NCBI RefSeq assembly: GCF_015865035.1 | Contig: NZ_JADZGI010000002.1 | Span: forward strand, 248,001-312,000 | DNA from: Novosphingobium aureum | GTDB taxonomy: Bacteria > Pseudomonadota > Alphaproteobacteria > Sphingomonadales > Sphingomonadaceae | Length of the DNA: 64,000 nt | Direction of reading: 5' to 3' | Part shown: positions 1 through 8,987 of the stretch, piece by piece | Numbering within the stretch: the stretch's first letter is position 1 | How the letters are laid out: the number at the start of each line of letters is the position of its first letter | Translations under genes and position numbers: made by a program | Notes under the pieces: generated by a model | The model's input: only the letters and a program-made list of their open reading frames with translations | Told to the model about the DNA's origin: nothing | The model's database searches: none

Positions 1-14
1 CTAAGCATGCTTAG
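1..14. repeat. Perfect 14-bp palindrome at window edge
   Basis: CTAAGCATGCTTAG is its own reverse complement, and a second GCATGC overlaps its right end at 14-19. It lies about 85 bases downstream of the cobU stop codon. The window edge hides what is to the left, so no function is assigned; the rest of 15-100 shows nothing recognisable. Confidence 0.4.
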
Positions 15-100
15 CATGCAAGTTGACCTTTGCACGAGCTCTCGCGATCGCGCCCATCGCCGCCCCGCAGCCGTGGTAACGGGCAGCACCTGCATGCACC

Positions 101-634
101 TCACCCCTTCAGCGCCAGCCCCAGGCCTGCCGCGACGAAAACTACCCGACGCGCGGCCTGTGCCACGCGCTGGTTGAGCCGGCCCGCCTCGTCGCGAAAC
201 AACCGCGAGAGCGCGTGCTCGGGCACGATCCCCATGCCGACCTCGTTGCTGACCAGCGCAATCGGCACGCTGCAGGCTTGCACGGCGGCGACGAGCTTGG
301 CCCCTTCACCAGCAACGTCGCGTCCCGCAAGGAGCAGGTTGGACAGCCAAAGGGTGAGACAATCGACTAGTATCGCGTCGGCCCCGACAGACGCAGCCGC
401 AATCGCGTCGGCCAGTTCGATAGGTTCCTCGTACGTAGTCCAGCGTGCATCACGTTCACCGCGGTGGCAGGCGATGCGCGCCTGCATTTCCTCGTCGAAC
501 GCCTGCGCAGTCGCGATATAGGCGAGCCGCCCGCCCCTGGCCTCGACCTGTGCCTGCGCATAGCGGCTCTTGCCCGAGCGCGCTCCGCCGAGAACGAACA
601 GCGGATAGCCCGTGTCGGCACATCTATCGCTCAC
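101..634 (-). CDS. cobU: Bifunctional adenosylcobinamide kinase / guanylyltransferase
   Basis: This enzyme phosphorylates adenosylcobinamide and then transfers GMP to it, giving the AdoCbi-GDP used by cobalamin synthase in nucleotide loop assembly. The 177-residue protein has the usual family length. It carries the P-loop GGARSGKS at residues 16-23, and a later VDCLTLWLSNLL stretch typical of the CobU/CobP family. It is the last gene of the leftward cobalamin operon; its start codon overlaps the cobQ stop by four bases, which suggests translational coupling. It is cytoplasmic. The name cobP is used for the same enzyme in aerobic-pathway species. Family identity is very secure. Confidence 0.95.
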   Translation of the reverse strand: MSDRCADTGYPLFVLGGARSGKSRYAQAQVEARGGRLAYIATAQAFDEEMQARIACHRGERDARWTTYEEPIELADAIAAASVGADAILVDCLTLWLSNLLLAGRDVAGEGAKLVAAVQACSVPIALVSNEVGMGIVPEHALSRLFRDEAGRLNQRVAQAARRVVFVAAGLGLALKG

Positions 635-2100
635 CGCGCCACCCGGCGGGCAAGACCCAGTTCGAGCAGCGCCCCTACATCGAGGTGTTCCTCCATCTGC
701 GCGGCGAGATCGTCGAGCGCGGAATCGATCAGCAGGTCATGATCACCGGCAATGCTCTTCACTCCGATCGCGGCGAGCACTGCCGCGCGAAGCGCGCCCG
801 AGGCGAGCAGGCCATGGCAGTACGTTCCCATGACCTTGCCATCCGTACTGATCGCTCCGTCGAACCGGGTTCCTTCGAGCAAGGCGAATGGCAGGTCCGT
901 GGCGGGTCCGGTGGTCTCGCCGACATGGATCTCGTAGCCATCGAAGATTGCCCCGAAGGCACTGCCCCGTACCTGTCGCAAGGTCTTGTCGGCCCCCAGC
1001 AGGGTTTCGGCGTCAAACAGGCCAAGCCCTGCGACACTCTCGCCCTTGGCTCCTTCGACGCCCAGCGGGTCGCTGATCGAGCGGCCGAGCATCTGATAGC
1101 CACCACATATCCCGAGCACGGCGCCTCCACGCCGCCGATGGGCGAGGATGTCGATATCCCACCCCTGTTCGCGCACGAAGCGCATGTCGGCGATGGTCGC
1201 CTTGGTTCCGGGCAGGACCACCAGCTCGGCGCTGGCCGGGATCGGTTGCCCGGGGGGAACCATCACCAGGTCGATCGCCGGTTCGGCCTTGAGCGGATCG
1301 AGATCGTCGAAATTGGCAATGCGTGGCAGCATCGGGCATGCCACCATCACCCCGGCGCGACCGACGCCCGCATCGCGCTCGAGCACGACCGCATCCTCGC
1401 TGGGCAGGCGCGCAACCGCGTTGGTCCAGGGCATCACACCATAACCACACCAGCCGGTGCGTTTCGCGATCTCGGCATAGCCATCCTCGAACAGCGCCGG
1501 ATCGCCGCGGAACTTGTTGACGATGAAACCCTCGATCATCGCCGCATCCTCGGGATCGAGGACCGCGCGCGTGCCCGCAAGCGCCGCGATCACCCCGCCG
1601 CGATCGATGTCGCCAACCAGCACCACGGGCACCTGCGCCGCGCGCGCGAAGCCCATGTTGGCGATGTCTCCTGCGCGCAGGTTGATCTCGGCGGGCGAGC
1701 CAGCGCCCTCGACGACGACGAGATCGCATGCCGCCTCGAGCCGGTGCCAGCTTTGCAGAACCTCATCCAGCAGGTTGCGCCGCGCCTCGCGAAAGTTCGC
1801 CGAACCGAGCGTACCGCGCACCTTGCCGTGTACCACCAGCTGCGAGGTGCGGTCGGCCTGTGGTTTAAGCAGCACCGGGTTCATGTCGGTATGCGGCGCA
1901 ACCCGTGCGGCCAGCGCCTGCAAGGCCTGCGCGCGCCCGATCTCTCCGCCGTCGCTGGTCACTGCGGCATTGTTGGACATGTTCTGCGGCTTGAACGGGA
2001 GCACCTTCAGCCCCCGATTGGCAAAGGCCCGGCACAAGCCGGCCACGAGTATCGACTTGCCGACATCGGAGCCGGTCCCCTGCAGCATCAATCCGCTCAC
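631..2100 (-). CDS. cobQ: Cobyric acid synthase
   Basis: CobQ amidates four side chains (b, d, e and g) of adenosylcobyrinic a,c-diamide, using glutamine and ATP, to form adenosylcobyric acid. The N-terminal ATP-binding domain begins with LMLQGTGSDVGKS and contains LPFKPQNMSNNAAV. The C-terminal triad glutamine amidotransferase domain has GICGGYQMLG with the nucleophilic Cys, and a late TYCHGLL. The frame stays open to 2130, but that would overlap cbiB further. A GTG at 2100 preceded by GGGAG gives 489 residues and the normal short lead into the P-loop; an ATG at 2088 is the alternative. It lies between cbiB and cobU in the operon. Confidence 0.93.
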   Translation of the reverse strand: MSGLMLQGTGSDVGKSILVAGLCRAFANRGLKVLPFKPQNMSNNAAVTSDGGEIGRAQALQALAARVAPHTDMNPVLLKPQADRTSQLVVHGKVRGTLGSANFREARRNLLDEVLQSWHRLEAACDLVVVEGAGSPAEINLRAGDIANMGFARAAQVPVVLVGDIDRGGVIAALAGTRAVLDPEDAAMIEGFIVNKFRGDPALFEDGYAEIAKRTGWCGYGVMPWTNAVARLPSEDAVVLERDAGVGRAGVMVACPMLPRIANFDDLDPLKAEPAIDLVMVPPGQPIPASAELVVLPGTKATIADMRFVREQGWDIDILAHRRRGGAVLGICGGYQMLGRSISDPLGVEGAKGESVAGLGLFDAETLLGADKTLRQVRGSAFGAIFDGYEIHVGETTGPATDLPFALLEGTRFDGAISTDGKVMGTYCHGLLASGALRAAVLAAIGVKSIAGDHDLLIDSALDDLAAQMEEHLDVGALLELGLARRVAR

Positions 2101-2116
2101 ACGCGCTCCCACATGA

Positions 2117-3097
2117 TCAAACCGCCCCAATAACGTTAGCGCTAACAGTTATCACCGGCACGAGCCAGAACATTGCGCAGGAACCAAGATAGACTGCAAG
2201 GGCGCGTCCCATTGCGGCTGCTCCCGCTGGCTCGCCGTCGCCGATCCATGGCTTGTCGTATTGTAAATTCTCGTAGCTTACCGGCCCTGCCAACCGTACG
2301 CCCAGAACACCGGCCATGGCCGCTTCGGGCCAGCCTGCGTTGGGCGAGGCATGCCTTGCGTGATCGCGCCGCATCGTGCGCCACGCCAGCCGCGCAGTGC
2401 CGAAGCGCAGGCCCGCCATGCAAATCAGCAGGCCGCTGAGCCGCGCGGGCAGCCAATTGAGCACGTCGTCGAGCCGGGCGGCCGCCCAGCCGAACCACGT
2501 GTAAGGCGCCTCACGGTGTCCGATCAGGCTGTCGGCGGTGTTGATCGCCTTGTAGCACCACAGGCCCGGCAGCCCGCCGACGACAAGCCAGAACAGCGGC
2601 GCGACGATCCCGTCGCACAGGCTCTCGGCCAGACTTTCGATGGCAGCGCGCGCTACGCCAGCTTCGTCCAGTTCGGCGGTGTCGCGTCCCACGATCATGC
2701 CGACCGCCTTGCGCGCCGCCACGATGTCCTGCGCCTCGAGTGCAGTGCGCACTCGTGCAAAGTGCTCGTAGAGACTGCGCTGGGCGAGCCCCGGCCAGGC
2801 GAGAAACCCGATTGCGATTGCCTCGGCGATCTGGCCTGCCGGAGCTGCCAGAGTGCCTGCCGCTCTTGCGGCCAGCCATGCCCCGCCGCCGGCTAGCACG
2901 AGCAGCACGACTACCGTCGCGATGCCGCCTGCCCGGCCCGGCACCGGTCCGGCCTCCGGGCGGTTGAGCGCACATTCGCAAGCAGAGATGACGCGGGCGA
3001 ACAGGCCGACCGGGTGACCGACGAGGCGATAGAGCCACGCGGGCCACCCCAGCAAGGCATCGAGTACCAGCGCAACGATGACGAAAGGCTCAGCCAC
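2117..3097 (-). CDS. cbiB: Adenosylcobinamide-phosphate synthase
   Basis: This inner-membrane protein (also called CobD) joins adenosylcobyric acid to (R)-1-amino-2-propanol or its phosphate. The 326-residue product is strongly hydrophobic, with a helix at the start (FVIVALVLDALLGWP), the family motif WLYRLVGHPVG, and a conserved INTADSLIGH segment near residues 190-200. The GTG at 3097 overlaps the end of the upstream decarboxylase gene by eight bases. The longer in-frame reading upstream is arginine-rich and unlike the family, so it was not used. The next gene, cobQ, begins just after the stop. Confidence 0.93.
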   Translation of the reverse strand: MAEPFVIVALVLDALLGWPAWLYRLVGHPVGLFARVISACECALNRPEAGPVPGRAGGIATVVVLLVLAGGGAWLAARAAGTLAAPAGQIAEAIAIGFLAWPGLAQRSLYEHFARVRTALEAQDIVAARKAVGMIVGRDTAELDEAGVARAAIESLAESLCDGIVAPLFWLVVGGLPGLWCYKAINTADSLIGHREAPYTWFGWAAARLDDVLNWLPARLSGLLICMAGLRFGTARLAWRTMRRDHARHASPNAGWPEAAMAGVLGVRLAGPVSYENLQYDKPWIGDGEPAGAAAMGRALAVYLGSCAMFWLVPVITVSANVIGAV

Positions 3098-4082
3098 GCC
3101 GCAGCACTTCCCCGAGCGCATTGTCGAGGCGCATGGCCTGCGCCTCGTCGCGCGGCAGTCCGAAGCGCAGCAGGCGCGGATGATCCGCAAAGCTGCGGGT
3201 CAGGATGTGACGGCGCCCGAGCGCTTCGAACAGCCCCCCGGCGCGCATGTCCTCGACGAGACGGAGCAGCGGCGAGGCACCGCGTGCGGCAAGGCCGTGA
3301 CGGGCCAGCAGCGCATCGAGGGCAGCCGCTTTGGCCGCCAGTTCTGCGCGGGTCGCTGCAATCCAGGTATCATCGGCATAGGCAGCGCTTGCGAATGCGA
3401 GGGCCGCAGCGCTGACCGGCCAGTCGCCGCACAATGCCCTCAATTTCGTCAGCAGCGCGCGCGGTCCCAGCACGAAGCCCAGCCTGAGCCCCGGCAGGCC
3501 AAAGAACTTGCCGAACGAGCGCGTCACGACAAGGCGGCGATCATCGCCGACGAGGGCTGCGACGCTGGAGCCGGGATGGCATTCGACGAATGCCTCGTCG
3601 ACGAGCAGCCAGCCGCCTCCTGCCTCCTGCTCCTCGAGCAGGGCCGCGAGCGTTTCCGGGTCGAGCAGCAGCCCGTCGGGGTTGTTCGGATTGGCGAGAA
3701 CCAGAACATCGGCGTCCTTCCCTCCCGACGATCTCGCAAATGCCTCGGCATGGGTCGAATAGGTCAGCGCGCGATGCCGCCCGGGCAGGCCCAGAAGCAT
3801 GCCCAGCGCTCGCAAGGCCACTTCGCTTCCCGGCAGAGCCATGCACAGCTGCGGATCGACACCGAAGAAGTGCGCCGCGATCGCCTCGAGCCGGGCGATT
3901 TCCTCGGGATCGGGCAGGCAGGACCAGTTCGGCAAGGGCGCGCGTTCGATCGGCCATGGGCACGGGTTGATGCCGGTCGAAAGGTCGAGCCAGTCGTCAC
4001 GGCGTCCGCCGAATCGCGCGCAGGCAGCGGCGATGCGCCCGCCGTGCCCGTTGCCCGTCGAGGCGGTTGCTGCCCGGCTCAC
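3090..4082 (-). CDS. cobC: L-threonine-O-3-phosphate decarboxylase (PLP fold type I)
   Basis: This is the aminotransferase-like enzyme (CobD of Salmonella, CobC of Pseudomonas denitrificans) that supplies the aminopropanol linker of cobalamin. The 330-residue protein shows the early DWLDLSTGINP motif, NPNNPDG, the LLVDEAFVE substrate and PLP contact region, and the PLP lysine segment TRSFGKFFGLPGLRLGF. The start is a GTG at 4082 that overlaps the cobS stop, so translation is probably coupled. Gene naming differs between aerobic and anaerobic pathway literature; the function is the firm part of this call. Confidence 0.92.
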   Translation of the reverse strand: MSRAATASTGNGHGGRIAAACARFGGRRDDWLDLSTGINPCPWPIERAPLPNWSCLPDPEEIARLEAIAAHFFGVDPQLCMALPGSEVALRALGMLLGLPGRHRALTYSTHAEAFARSSGGKDADVLVLANPNNPDGLLLDPETLAALLEEQEAGGGWLLVDEAFVECHPGSSVAALVGDDRRLVVTRSFGKFFGLPGLRLGFVLGPRALLTKLRALCGDWPVSAAALAFASAAYADDTWIAATRAELAAKAAALDALLARHGLAARGASPLLRLVEDMRAGGLFEALGRRHILTRSFADHPRLLRFGLPRDEAQAMRLDNALGEVLRRG

Positions 4083-4810
4083 GAAACCACCATCACGGCA
4101 AGTACGAGCGTCTCGACCACCTCGATGCCGCCGCCGTGCCCGTCTCCCGAGATCCCGCCGATACGGCGGCGCAGCCAGGTCCCCCACACAAGCGCCGCCG
4201 GGATCGCGCAGAGCAAGGCGGGCGAAACCAGCCAGGCCAGCAAGCCAAGAACGAGCAGCCAGACGACCAGCGTCTGCCAGTTCGCCCCTCCGCCAAAGCG
4301 ACTGCCCATCCCCTCGTGCAGCGCCGGGAGCCAGAGCGCCCAGCCCAGCGGCGCGATGCGCGCGGCCAGCGGAACGCAGGCGATTGCTGCGAGTGCGGTT
4401 GGGGTCGTTCCCTCGCGATCGAGAAAGATAGAAAGCAGCGCGAACTTGGCGATGAGCTGCAGGGCGATCACCGTCACCGCGAAGCTGCCGGCATGCGGGT
4501 CGGCAAGCACTGCCGAAAGGCGTTCGCGCCCGGCATGGGCCGCGCCCGCGCCATCCGCGATGTCGCCCAGTCCGTCGAGGTGCAGAGCCCCGGTCACCGA
4601 GACCCAGGTCAGGAGGACCAGAAGTGCACCGCCCTGCCCTCCCCCCAGCAGCCGGACGCCGACAAACGCCGCTAGAGCAAGACACAGGCCCAGAACCAGA
4701 CCGGCGAGCGGAAACCAGCGGATCGCGCGCGCATAGTCGTGCGCCTCGGCCTCGATCCGCGGCATCGGAAGGCGCGTCATGAGTTGCAGGGCGGCCACCA
4801 GCGACTTCAT
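4079..4810 (-). CDS. cobS: Adenosylcobinamide-GDP ribazoletransferase (cobalamin synthase)
   Basis: CobS (CobV) joins AdoCbi-GDP with alpha-ribazole or its phosphate in the inner membrane. The 243-residue protein begins MKSLVAALQLMTRLP and shows the hallmark HLDGLGDIADGAGA stretch with clustered acidic residues for metal binding, followed by several hydrophobic helices. The ATG at 4810 overlaps the phosphatase stop by four bases and gives the family length. The longer open frame upstream runs through the phosphatase gene and was ignored. Confidence 0.94.
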   Translation of the reverse strand: MKSLVAALQLMTRLPMPRIEAEAHDYARAIRWFPLAGLVLGLCLALAAFVGVRLLGGGQGGALLVLLTWVSVTGALHLDGLGDIADGAGAAHAGRERLSAVLADPHAGSFAVTVIALQLIAKFALLSIFLDREGTTPTALAAIACVPLAARIAPLGWALWLPALHEGMGSRFGGGANWQTLVVWLLVLGLLAWLVSPALLCAIPAALVWGTWLRRRIGGISGDGHGGGIEVVETLVLAVMVVS

Positions 4811-5385
4811 CGCAAGGCTCCGGTGTCGAGCCCGACGACCTGCCCGCTCCAGCCCCCGCTCTCCCAGATGCGCAGGCTCAGCAGCGCGCCATAAGGAAGA
4901 TCGAGCGCCCAGACCTGACGGTGGTCGAGCCCGGTCACGAGCGCCAGCGCGGCACGCATCGCACCTCCATGGGTCACCACGAGACTTCGGTCGCCGAGCG
5001 GAGAGAGTGCGCGCGAGACCCTCTCGCACAGCTGCGACCAGCGTTCGCCACCGGGCGGCGGGTTGTCTTCGGGATCGGCCCAGAAGCGATCGAGCAGGGC
5101 TGGATCGATCGAGCCGGGAGCCACGCCATCCCATTCGCCGAAGTCGAGTTCGCGCCACTGCGGATCGATGGAAAGCGACAGTCCGGTCGAGCGCGCAATG
5201 GCTTCGGCGGCTACGCGGCATCGCTGGAGGTCCGACGATGCGAGGCTCGCCAGCGCCAGCTCGTGAAAGCTTCGCGGCATCTCGCCCCAGTCACCGCGCG
5301 CCAGTGGCATGTCGGTATGGCCGAGCAGTAGTCCGCTCACCTGCGGCGCGCCGTGGCGCAGGAGGTGGACGAGGCGCCCGCTCAT
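4807..5385 (-). CDS. cobC: Alpha-ribazole phosphatase (histidine phosphatase family)
   Basis: A 192-residue histidine phosphatase. LLRHG lies near residue 10 with the phospho-accepting His, and the second conserved block VVTHGGAMRAAL is near residue 140; GEWDG is also present. In a cobalamin operon this fold normally removes phosphate from alpha-ribazole-5'-phosphate or cobalamin-5'-phosphate. The start and stop are both coupled to neighbours (cobT upstream, cobS downstream). The symbol cobC is the Salmonella name and should not be confused with the decarboxylase two genes on. The substrate is inferred from context. Confidence 0.85.
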   Translation of the reverse strand: MSGRLVHLLRHGAPQVSGLLLGHTDMPLARGDWGEMPRSFHELALASLASSDLQRCRVAAEAIARSTGLSLSIDPQWRELDFGEWDGVAPGSIDPALLDRFWADPEDNPPPGGERWSQLCERVSRALSPLGDRSLVVTHGGAMRAALALVTGLDHRQVWALDLPYGALLSLRIWESGGWSGQVVGLDTGALR

Positions 5386-6407
5386 GGCTGGGGAGCCACT
5401 GATCCGGCATTGACCGCGGCCTCGGCGAATGTCGCCATCTGCGCGTGGGCGCCTAGCGCACTGCGCACGATCTGGACTGCCACCGCCGCCCCCGACCCCT
5501 CGCCAAGCCGCATGCCGAGGTCGAGCAGCGGATCGAGACCAAAGGCCTCCAGCAGGCGCGTGTGCCCGCCTTCCGCCGAGCGATGCGCGGCAAGGCAGTG
5601 ATCGAGTACGCCCGGCGCATGGACATGGAATGGAGCCACCGAGGCACAGGCGATGAACCCGTCGAGCAGGACCGGAATGCGATGGCGGCGCGCGGCAAGG
5701 ATAGCGCCTGCCATCGCCGCGATCTCGCGACCGCCGAGCCGGCGCAGCGTCTCGAAGGGATCGCGGCAATGCTCCCCATGCAGGGCCAGTGCCGCCTCCA
5801 CCGCCGCGACCTTGCGCGAGACGCCCTTGTCGTCAAGCCCGGTTCCGCGTCCGCACCACTGGGAAGCAGTGCCGCCAAGTGCCGCTGCGCAAAGGGCTGC
5901 TGCCGGGGTCGTGTTGGCAATGCCCATCTCACCGACGAAGACCAGATCGGCCTTCGCATCCACGCTGTCTGCACCCGCCTGCAGGGCAGCGAGGCATTCC
6001 GCCGCGCTCAGCGCCGGTTCCTCAGCGATGTCGCCGGTCGGACGGTCGAGGTCGAGCGCATGGACCGAAAGCTGCGCCCCACACGCGGCGGCAAGCGCAT
6101 TGATCGCAGCCCCGCCGCTGCGGAAGTTGGCGACCATCTGCGCGGTGACGGCCGGCGGGAAGGCGCTGACACCGCGCGCCGCGACGCCATGGTTCCCGGC
6201 AAAGACGATGGCCTGGACCGTGTCGAGCCGGGGGATGCCACGCCCCTGCCAGCCGGCCATGAACAGTGCGATCTCCTCGAGCCTTCCAAGCGATCTCGCA
6301 GGCTTGGTCAGCTCCCCCTGCCGCGCCCGGGCTGCCGCGATGGCAGCATCGTCTGGCTCCGGCAGATCGGCGAGGCTGGCGAGAAAAGCGTCTCGGGTCA
6401 GGTGCAT
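5382..6407 (-). CDS. cobT: Nicotinate-nucleotide--dimethylbenzimidazole phosphoribosyltransferase
   Basis: CobT activates the lower ligand, 5,6-dimethylbenzimidazole, with nicotinate mononucleotide to give alpha-ribazole phosphate. The 341-residue protein has the family features TKPARSLGRLEE, VFAGNHGVAARGVSAFP, GEMGIANTT, and GMRLGEGSGAA near the C-terminus, which holds the catalytic glutamate. The ATG at 6407 follows an AGGGCTAT-type ribosome site and overlaps the preceding DUF1636 gene by ten bases. No bluB for making the base lies in the window. Confidence 0.95.
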   Translation of the reverse strand: MHLTRDAFLASLADLPEPDDAAIAAARARQGELTKPARSLGRLEEIALFMAGWQGRGIPRLDTVQAIVFAGNHGVAARGVSAFPPAVTAQMVANFRSGGAAINALAAACGAQLSVHALDLDRPTGDIAEEPALSAAECLAALQAGADSVDAKADLVFVGEMGIANTTPAAALCAAALGGTASQWCGRGTGLDDKGVSRKVAAVEAALALHGEHCRDPFETLRRLGGREIAAMAGAILAARRHRIPVLLDGFIACASVAPFHVHAPGVLDHCLAAHRSAEGGHTRLLEAFGLDPLLDLGMRLGEGSGAAVAVQIVRSALGAHAQMATFAEAAVNAGSVAPQP

Positions 6408-6835
6408 AGATAGCCCTCCGGTGGGGTGCGGACGATGAAGTGGCCCTTCACGCCGGCAGGCCAGTCGCGGTAGGGCACGCGTCCCTCCTCGCTGGCGGCG
6501 TGGTGCGCTGCGTATTCGAGCAGGGCCTGCGCGGCCTCGGCTCCGGGCACGAAGTCGCCCAGCACGTAGCCGACCTTGCCGGGAGCCCTGAGCTGCACCG
6601 TGCAGTGGCGCGAGCAGGCGAAAAGGCAGGGCATTTCGTGGACCGCGACTTCGGCGAAGCGTTCGTCGTTCGCTCTGGCAACATGCAGCGCCTCGGCCAG
6701 CAACGCGCCGCCTCGGCGCCCCTCGCCATCCTCGCGCGCTTCGGCGGAAAAGCGACAGGTCGAGCAGACGACGAGGGCGCTCGCGCCCCCGCCCTCCTCG
6801 CCGATCGGCTCCAGCATCCTGGGTGCATCGGTCAT
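6398..6835 (-). CDS. DUF1636 metal-binding (ferredoxin-like) protein
   Basis: A 145-residue cytoplasmic protein of the DUF1636 type. Cysteines occur as CSTC near residue 24 and as CLFACSRHC in the middle, a spacing like that of thioredoxin-fold [2Fe-2S] proteins. DUF1636 genes often sit in cobalamin clusters, but their biochemical role is not established. Here it lies between btuB and cobT; its ATG overlaps the btuB stop by one base. A redox or metal-handling role in corrinoid processing is only an inference. Confidence 0.8.
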   Translation of the reverse strand: MTDAPRMLEPIGEEGGGASALVVCSTCRFSAEAREDGEGRRGGALLAEALHVARANDERFAEVAVHEMPCLFACSRHCTVQLRAPGKVGYVLGDFVPGAEAAQALLEYAAHHAASEEGRVPYRDWPAGVKGHFIVRTPPEGYLCT

Positions 6836-8769
6836 TACAGCCGGCTCCGCAGGCCAACGTAGACCGTGCGGCCCAGTGCGCCGTAGCCACTGGCGGTCTC
6901 GTAGCGCTTGTCGGCAAGGTTCTCGACGCGCCCGTAAAGCGTGAGCGCCGGCGCGATCCGGTACTGCGCACGCAAGTCGATCAGCCAGTAATCCTCGAGC
7001 ACGACCGAGCTGCTCGCCGAGGTGAAGCTCTCGCCCGAGTAGCGCGCCGCAACGCTGGCGCGCAGCCCCGCGGGGAGCTCGATACCGCCCTCGACGTTGG
7101 CGAGGTGGCGCGGAACGCGGGCCAGCTGGCGACCGTAGGTCGAGGCGTCCGGCGTGCGGTCCTCGGCCTCGATCCAGCTGTAGTTGCCCTGAGCAAAGAG
7201 AACGTTCCAGCGAGCGGAGGCGCCCAGTTCGAGCCCCTTGGCATGGCTGCGGTTGGTATTGGCGTAATACCCGAAGCGCGTGTCCTGCGTACCCGGCACG
7301 TAGCACACGTCCGGCAGGGCCCCGCTCGTCGGGCAATAGGCGAAGTCGATGAGATTGTCGGTGTCGCGTTCGAACCAGGTGGCACTGGCGCGCAAGATCT
7401 CGCCGAGCCCCTGCTCCACGCCGACCTCCCAGCCCTTGGCCTTCTCCGGCGCCAGCCCGGCGTTGCCGTAGCTGGAATAGAGCTGGTAGAGCGAAGGCGC
7501 CTTGTAACCCTCGTCGTAGCTTGCGCGGATCAGGCTCGCGCCGTCGTTGGGCGTATAGACACCACCCGCGCTGAACACGGTGTTCCCGCCAAACAGCGAC
7601 TGATCGTCATGGCGCAGGCCGCCATTGAGCGTGAGCCCGTCGATGGGAGTCACGCGCAGCTGCGCATAGACGCTGTTTGTGTCCACCGAGTAGGGTGTAA
7701 GCGTATAGGGATCGGCATTGTCGCGCGGCGAGGCCGTGGTCATGCGCTGTTCTTCGCGCTCCGCGCCGAACACCGCCTGGATCGCATCGCTCAGCGTCAG
7801 CGTGCCCTGGTACTCGAAGCGGCGCACCCGCCCGTGAGCATCGAAGCTGATCGTGCGCACCGAGCGCGTGGGATCGAAGTTTTCGCGGTCGGTCTCGGTC
7901 TGCAGCACCGCCACCCGGTTGACGAGGCGCCCGTCGAACAGCGCGAAGTTGAGCCCGGCATAGCCCGACCACTCCTGCGTGGTGCCGAAGTTCAGGGTAT
8001 CGCCCGAGGACCCGTCGAAGTCGTTACGGCTGTCGGACCAGTATCCGCGCAGGTCGAGCGAGAGGTCCGGTGCCAATCGTGCGGTTATCGTGCCGCTTGC
8101 CGCGCTGCGCGAATATCCGTCGTCCTCGGTGCCGTTGGAACGTGCGGAGATGCCGTCGGTCGCGAAACGCGAGCCAGAGATGCGCCAGTCGATCGCATCG
8201 CTGGTGCCGCCAAGCCCGCCCCGCGCCGAGACGGTCTGGTTGGAGCCGGCCTCCAGTGCGAAACTGCCTTCGAGCGGCTCTACGGGCTTGCGCGTGGTGA
8301 CGTTGACGACACCGCCGATGGCATCGCTGCCCCACAGGATCGACTGCGGCCCGCGCAGGATCTCGACGCGCTCGGCATCGTCGAGAAACAGGTTGGCATA
8401 ACCGTAGCCACCCGCCGTCGAGGAGGCATCGGACAGGCGCATGCCGTCGAGCACCATCACGCTCTGCCCGCCATCGGCGCCGCGGATACGCAAGGTCGTC
8501 GCGGTGCCGTAGCCACCGTTGCGCGACATCGAGATGCCCGGCGTGCGCAGCAGCACGTCGGTCAGCGCGATCGGCTGCGCGGCTTCGAGTTCCTCGCTGT
8601 CGAGGACGGTCACGCTGGCGGAGACACGTTCGCTCTCGACCGGGGTGCGCAGGATCGAGACGACGATCTCGCCGGGTTCTTCCTCGGCGAAGGCAGGTAC
8701 CGCTGCAAGAGCGAAGGCAGCAGCGGAAACGGAGGCGGCAAACGTGGGCTTGGTATTCAAACGGGTCAC
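6835..8769 (-). CDS. btuB: TonB-dependent vitamin B12 receptor
   Basis: Outer-membrane receptor expected to bring corrinoids into the periplasm using TonB energy. The 644-residue protein starts with a signal peptide ending AVPAFA. It then has a TonB-box-like EIVVS, a plug domain (LTDVLLRTPGISMSRNGG, VMVLDGMRL, RVEILRGPQSILWGSDAIGGVVN), and a beta-barrel that ends with a hydrophobic alternating strand. The GTG at 8769 is preceded by AAGGGA at good distance. It is the first gene after a cobalamin riboswitch, which makes corrinoid the likely cargo. Confidence 0.92.
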   Translation of the reverse strand: MTRLNTKPTFAASVSAAAFALAAVPAFAEEEPGEIVVSILRTPVESERVSASVTVLDSEELEAAQPIALTDVLLRTPGISMSRNGGYGTATTLRIRGADGGQSVMVLDGMRLSDASSTAGGYGYANLFLDDAERVEILRGPQSILWGSDAIGGVVNVTTRKPVEPLEGSFALEAGSNQTVSARGGLGGTSDAIDWRISGSRFATDGISARSNGTEDDGYSRSAASGTITARLAPDLSLDLRGYWSDSRNDFDGSSGDTLNFGTTQEWSGYAGLNFALFDGRLVNRVAVLQTETDRENFDPTRSVRTISFDAHGRVRRFEYQGTLTLSDAIQAVFGAEREEQRMTTASPRDNADPYTLTPYSVDTNSVYAQLRVTPIDGLTLNGGLRHDDQSLFGGNTVFSAGGVYTPNDGASLIRASYDEGYKAPSLYQLYSSYGNAGLAPEKAKGWEVGVEQGLGEILRASATWFERDTDNLIDFAYCPTSGALPDVCYVPGTQDTRFGYYANTNRSHAKGLELGASARWNVLFAQGNYSWIEAEDRTPDASTYGRQLARVPRHLANVEGGIELPAGLRASVAARYSGESFTSASSSVVLEDYWLIDLRAQYRIAPALTLYGRVENLADKRYETASGYGALGRTVYVGLRSRL

Positions 8770-8987
8770 GAAAAGATCCCTTCAGGCAAACGGCTTCGTG
8801 CCCGCCGGATGCCCGTGGCGAAGGGAGACTTCGTGCTGGAACCCGCATGCAATGCGGACACGACACGGCGCCCCCTCGCCCGGTTGCGCCCGGCAAGGCG
8901 GTGGCTGTCGTTGCGCGAGGGGTGGCCTGCTTCTTGGCGCAGGCGACCTCGAACACCCGGTGCACCCTGCCCGGATGAAGAACGACC

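Noticed and set aside
445..2133. Long open frame on the plus strand opposite cobQ and cobU
   Set aside because: Antisense to well-identified genes; composition (Arg/His/Ala-rich, no domain) is typical of G+C-rich shadow frames.
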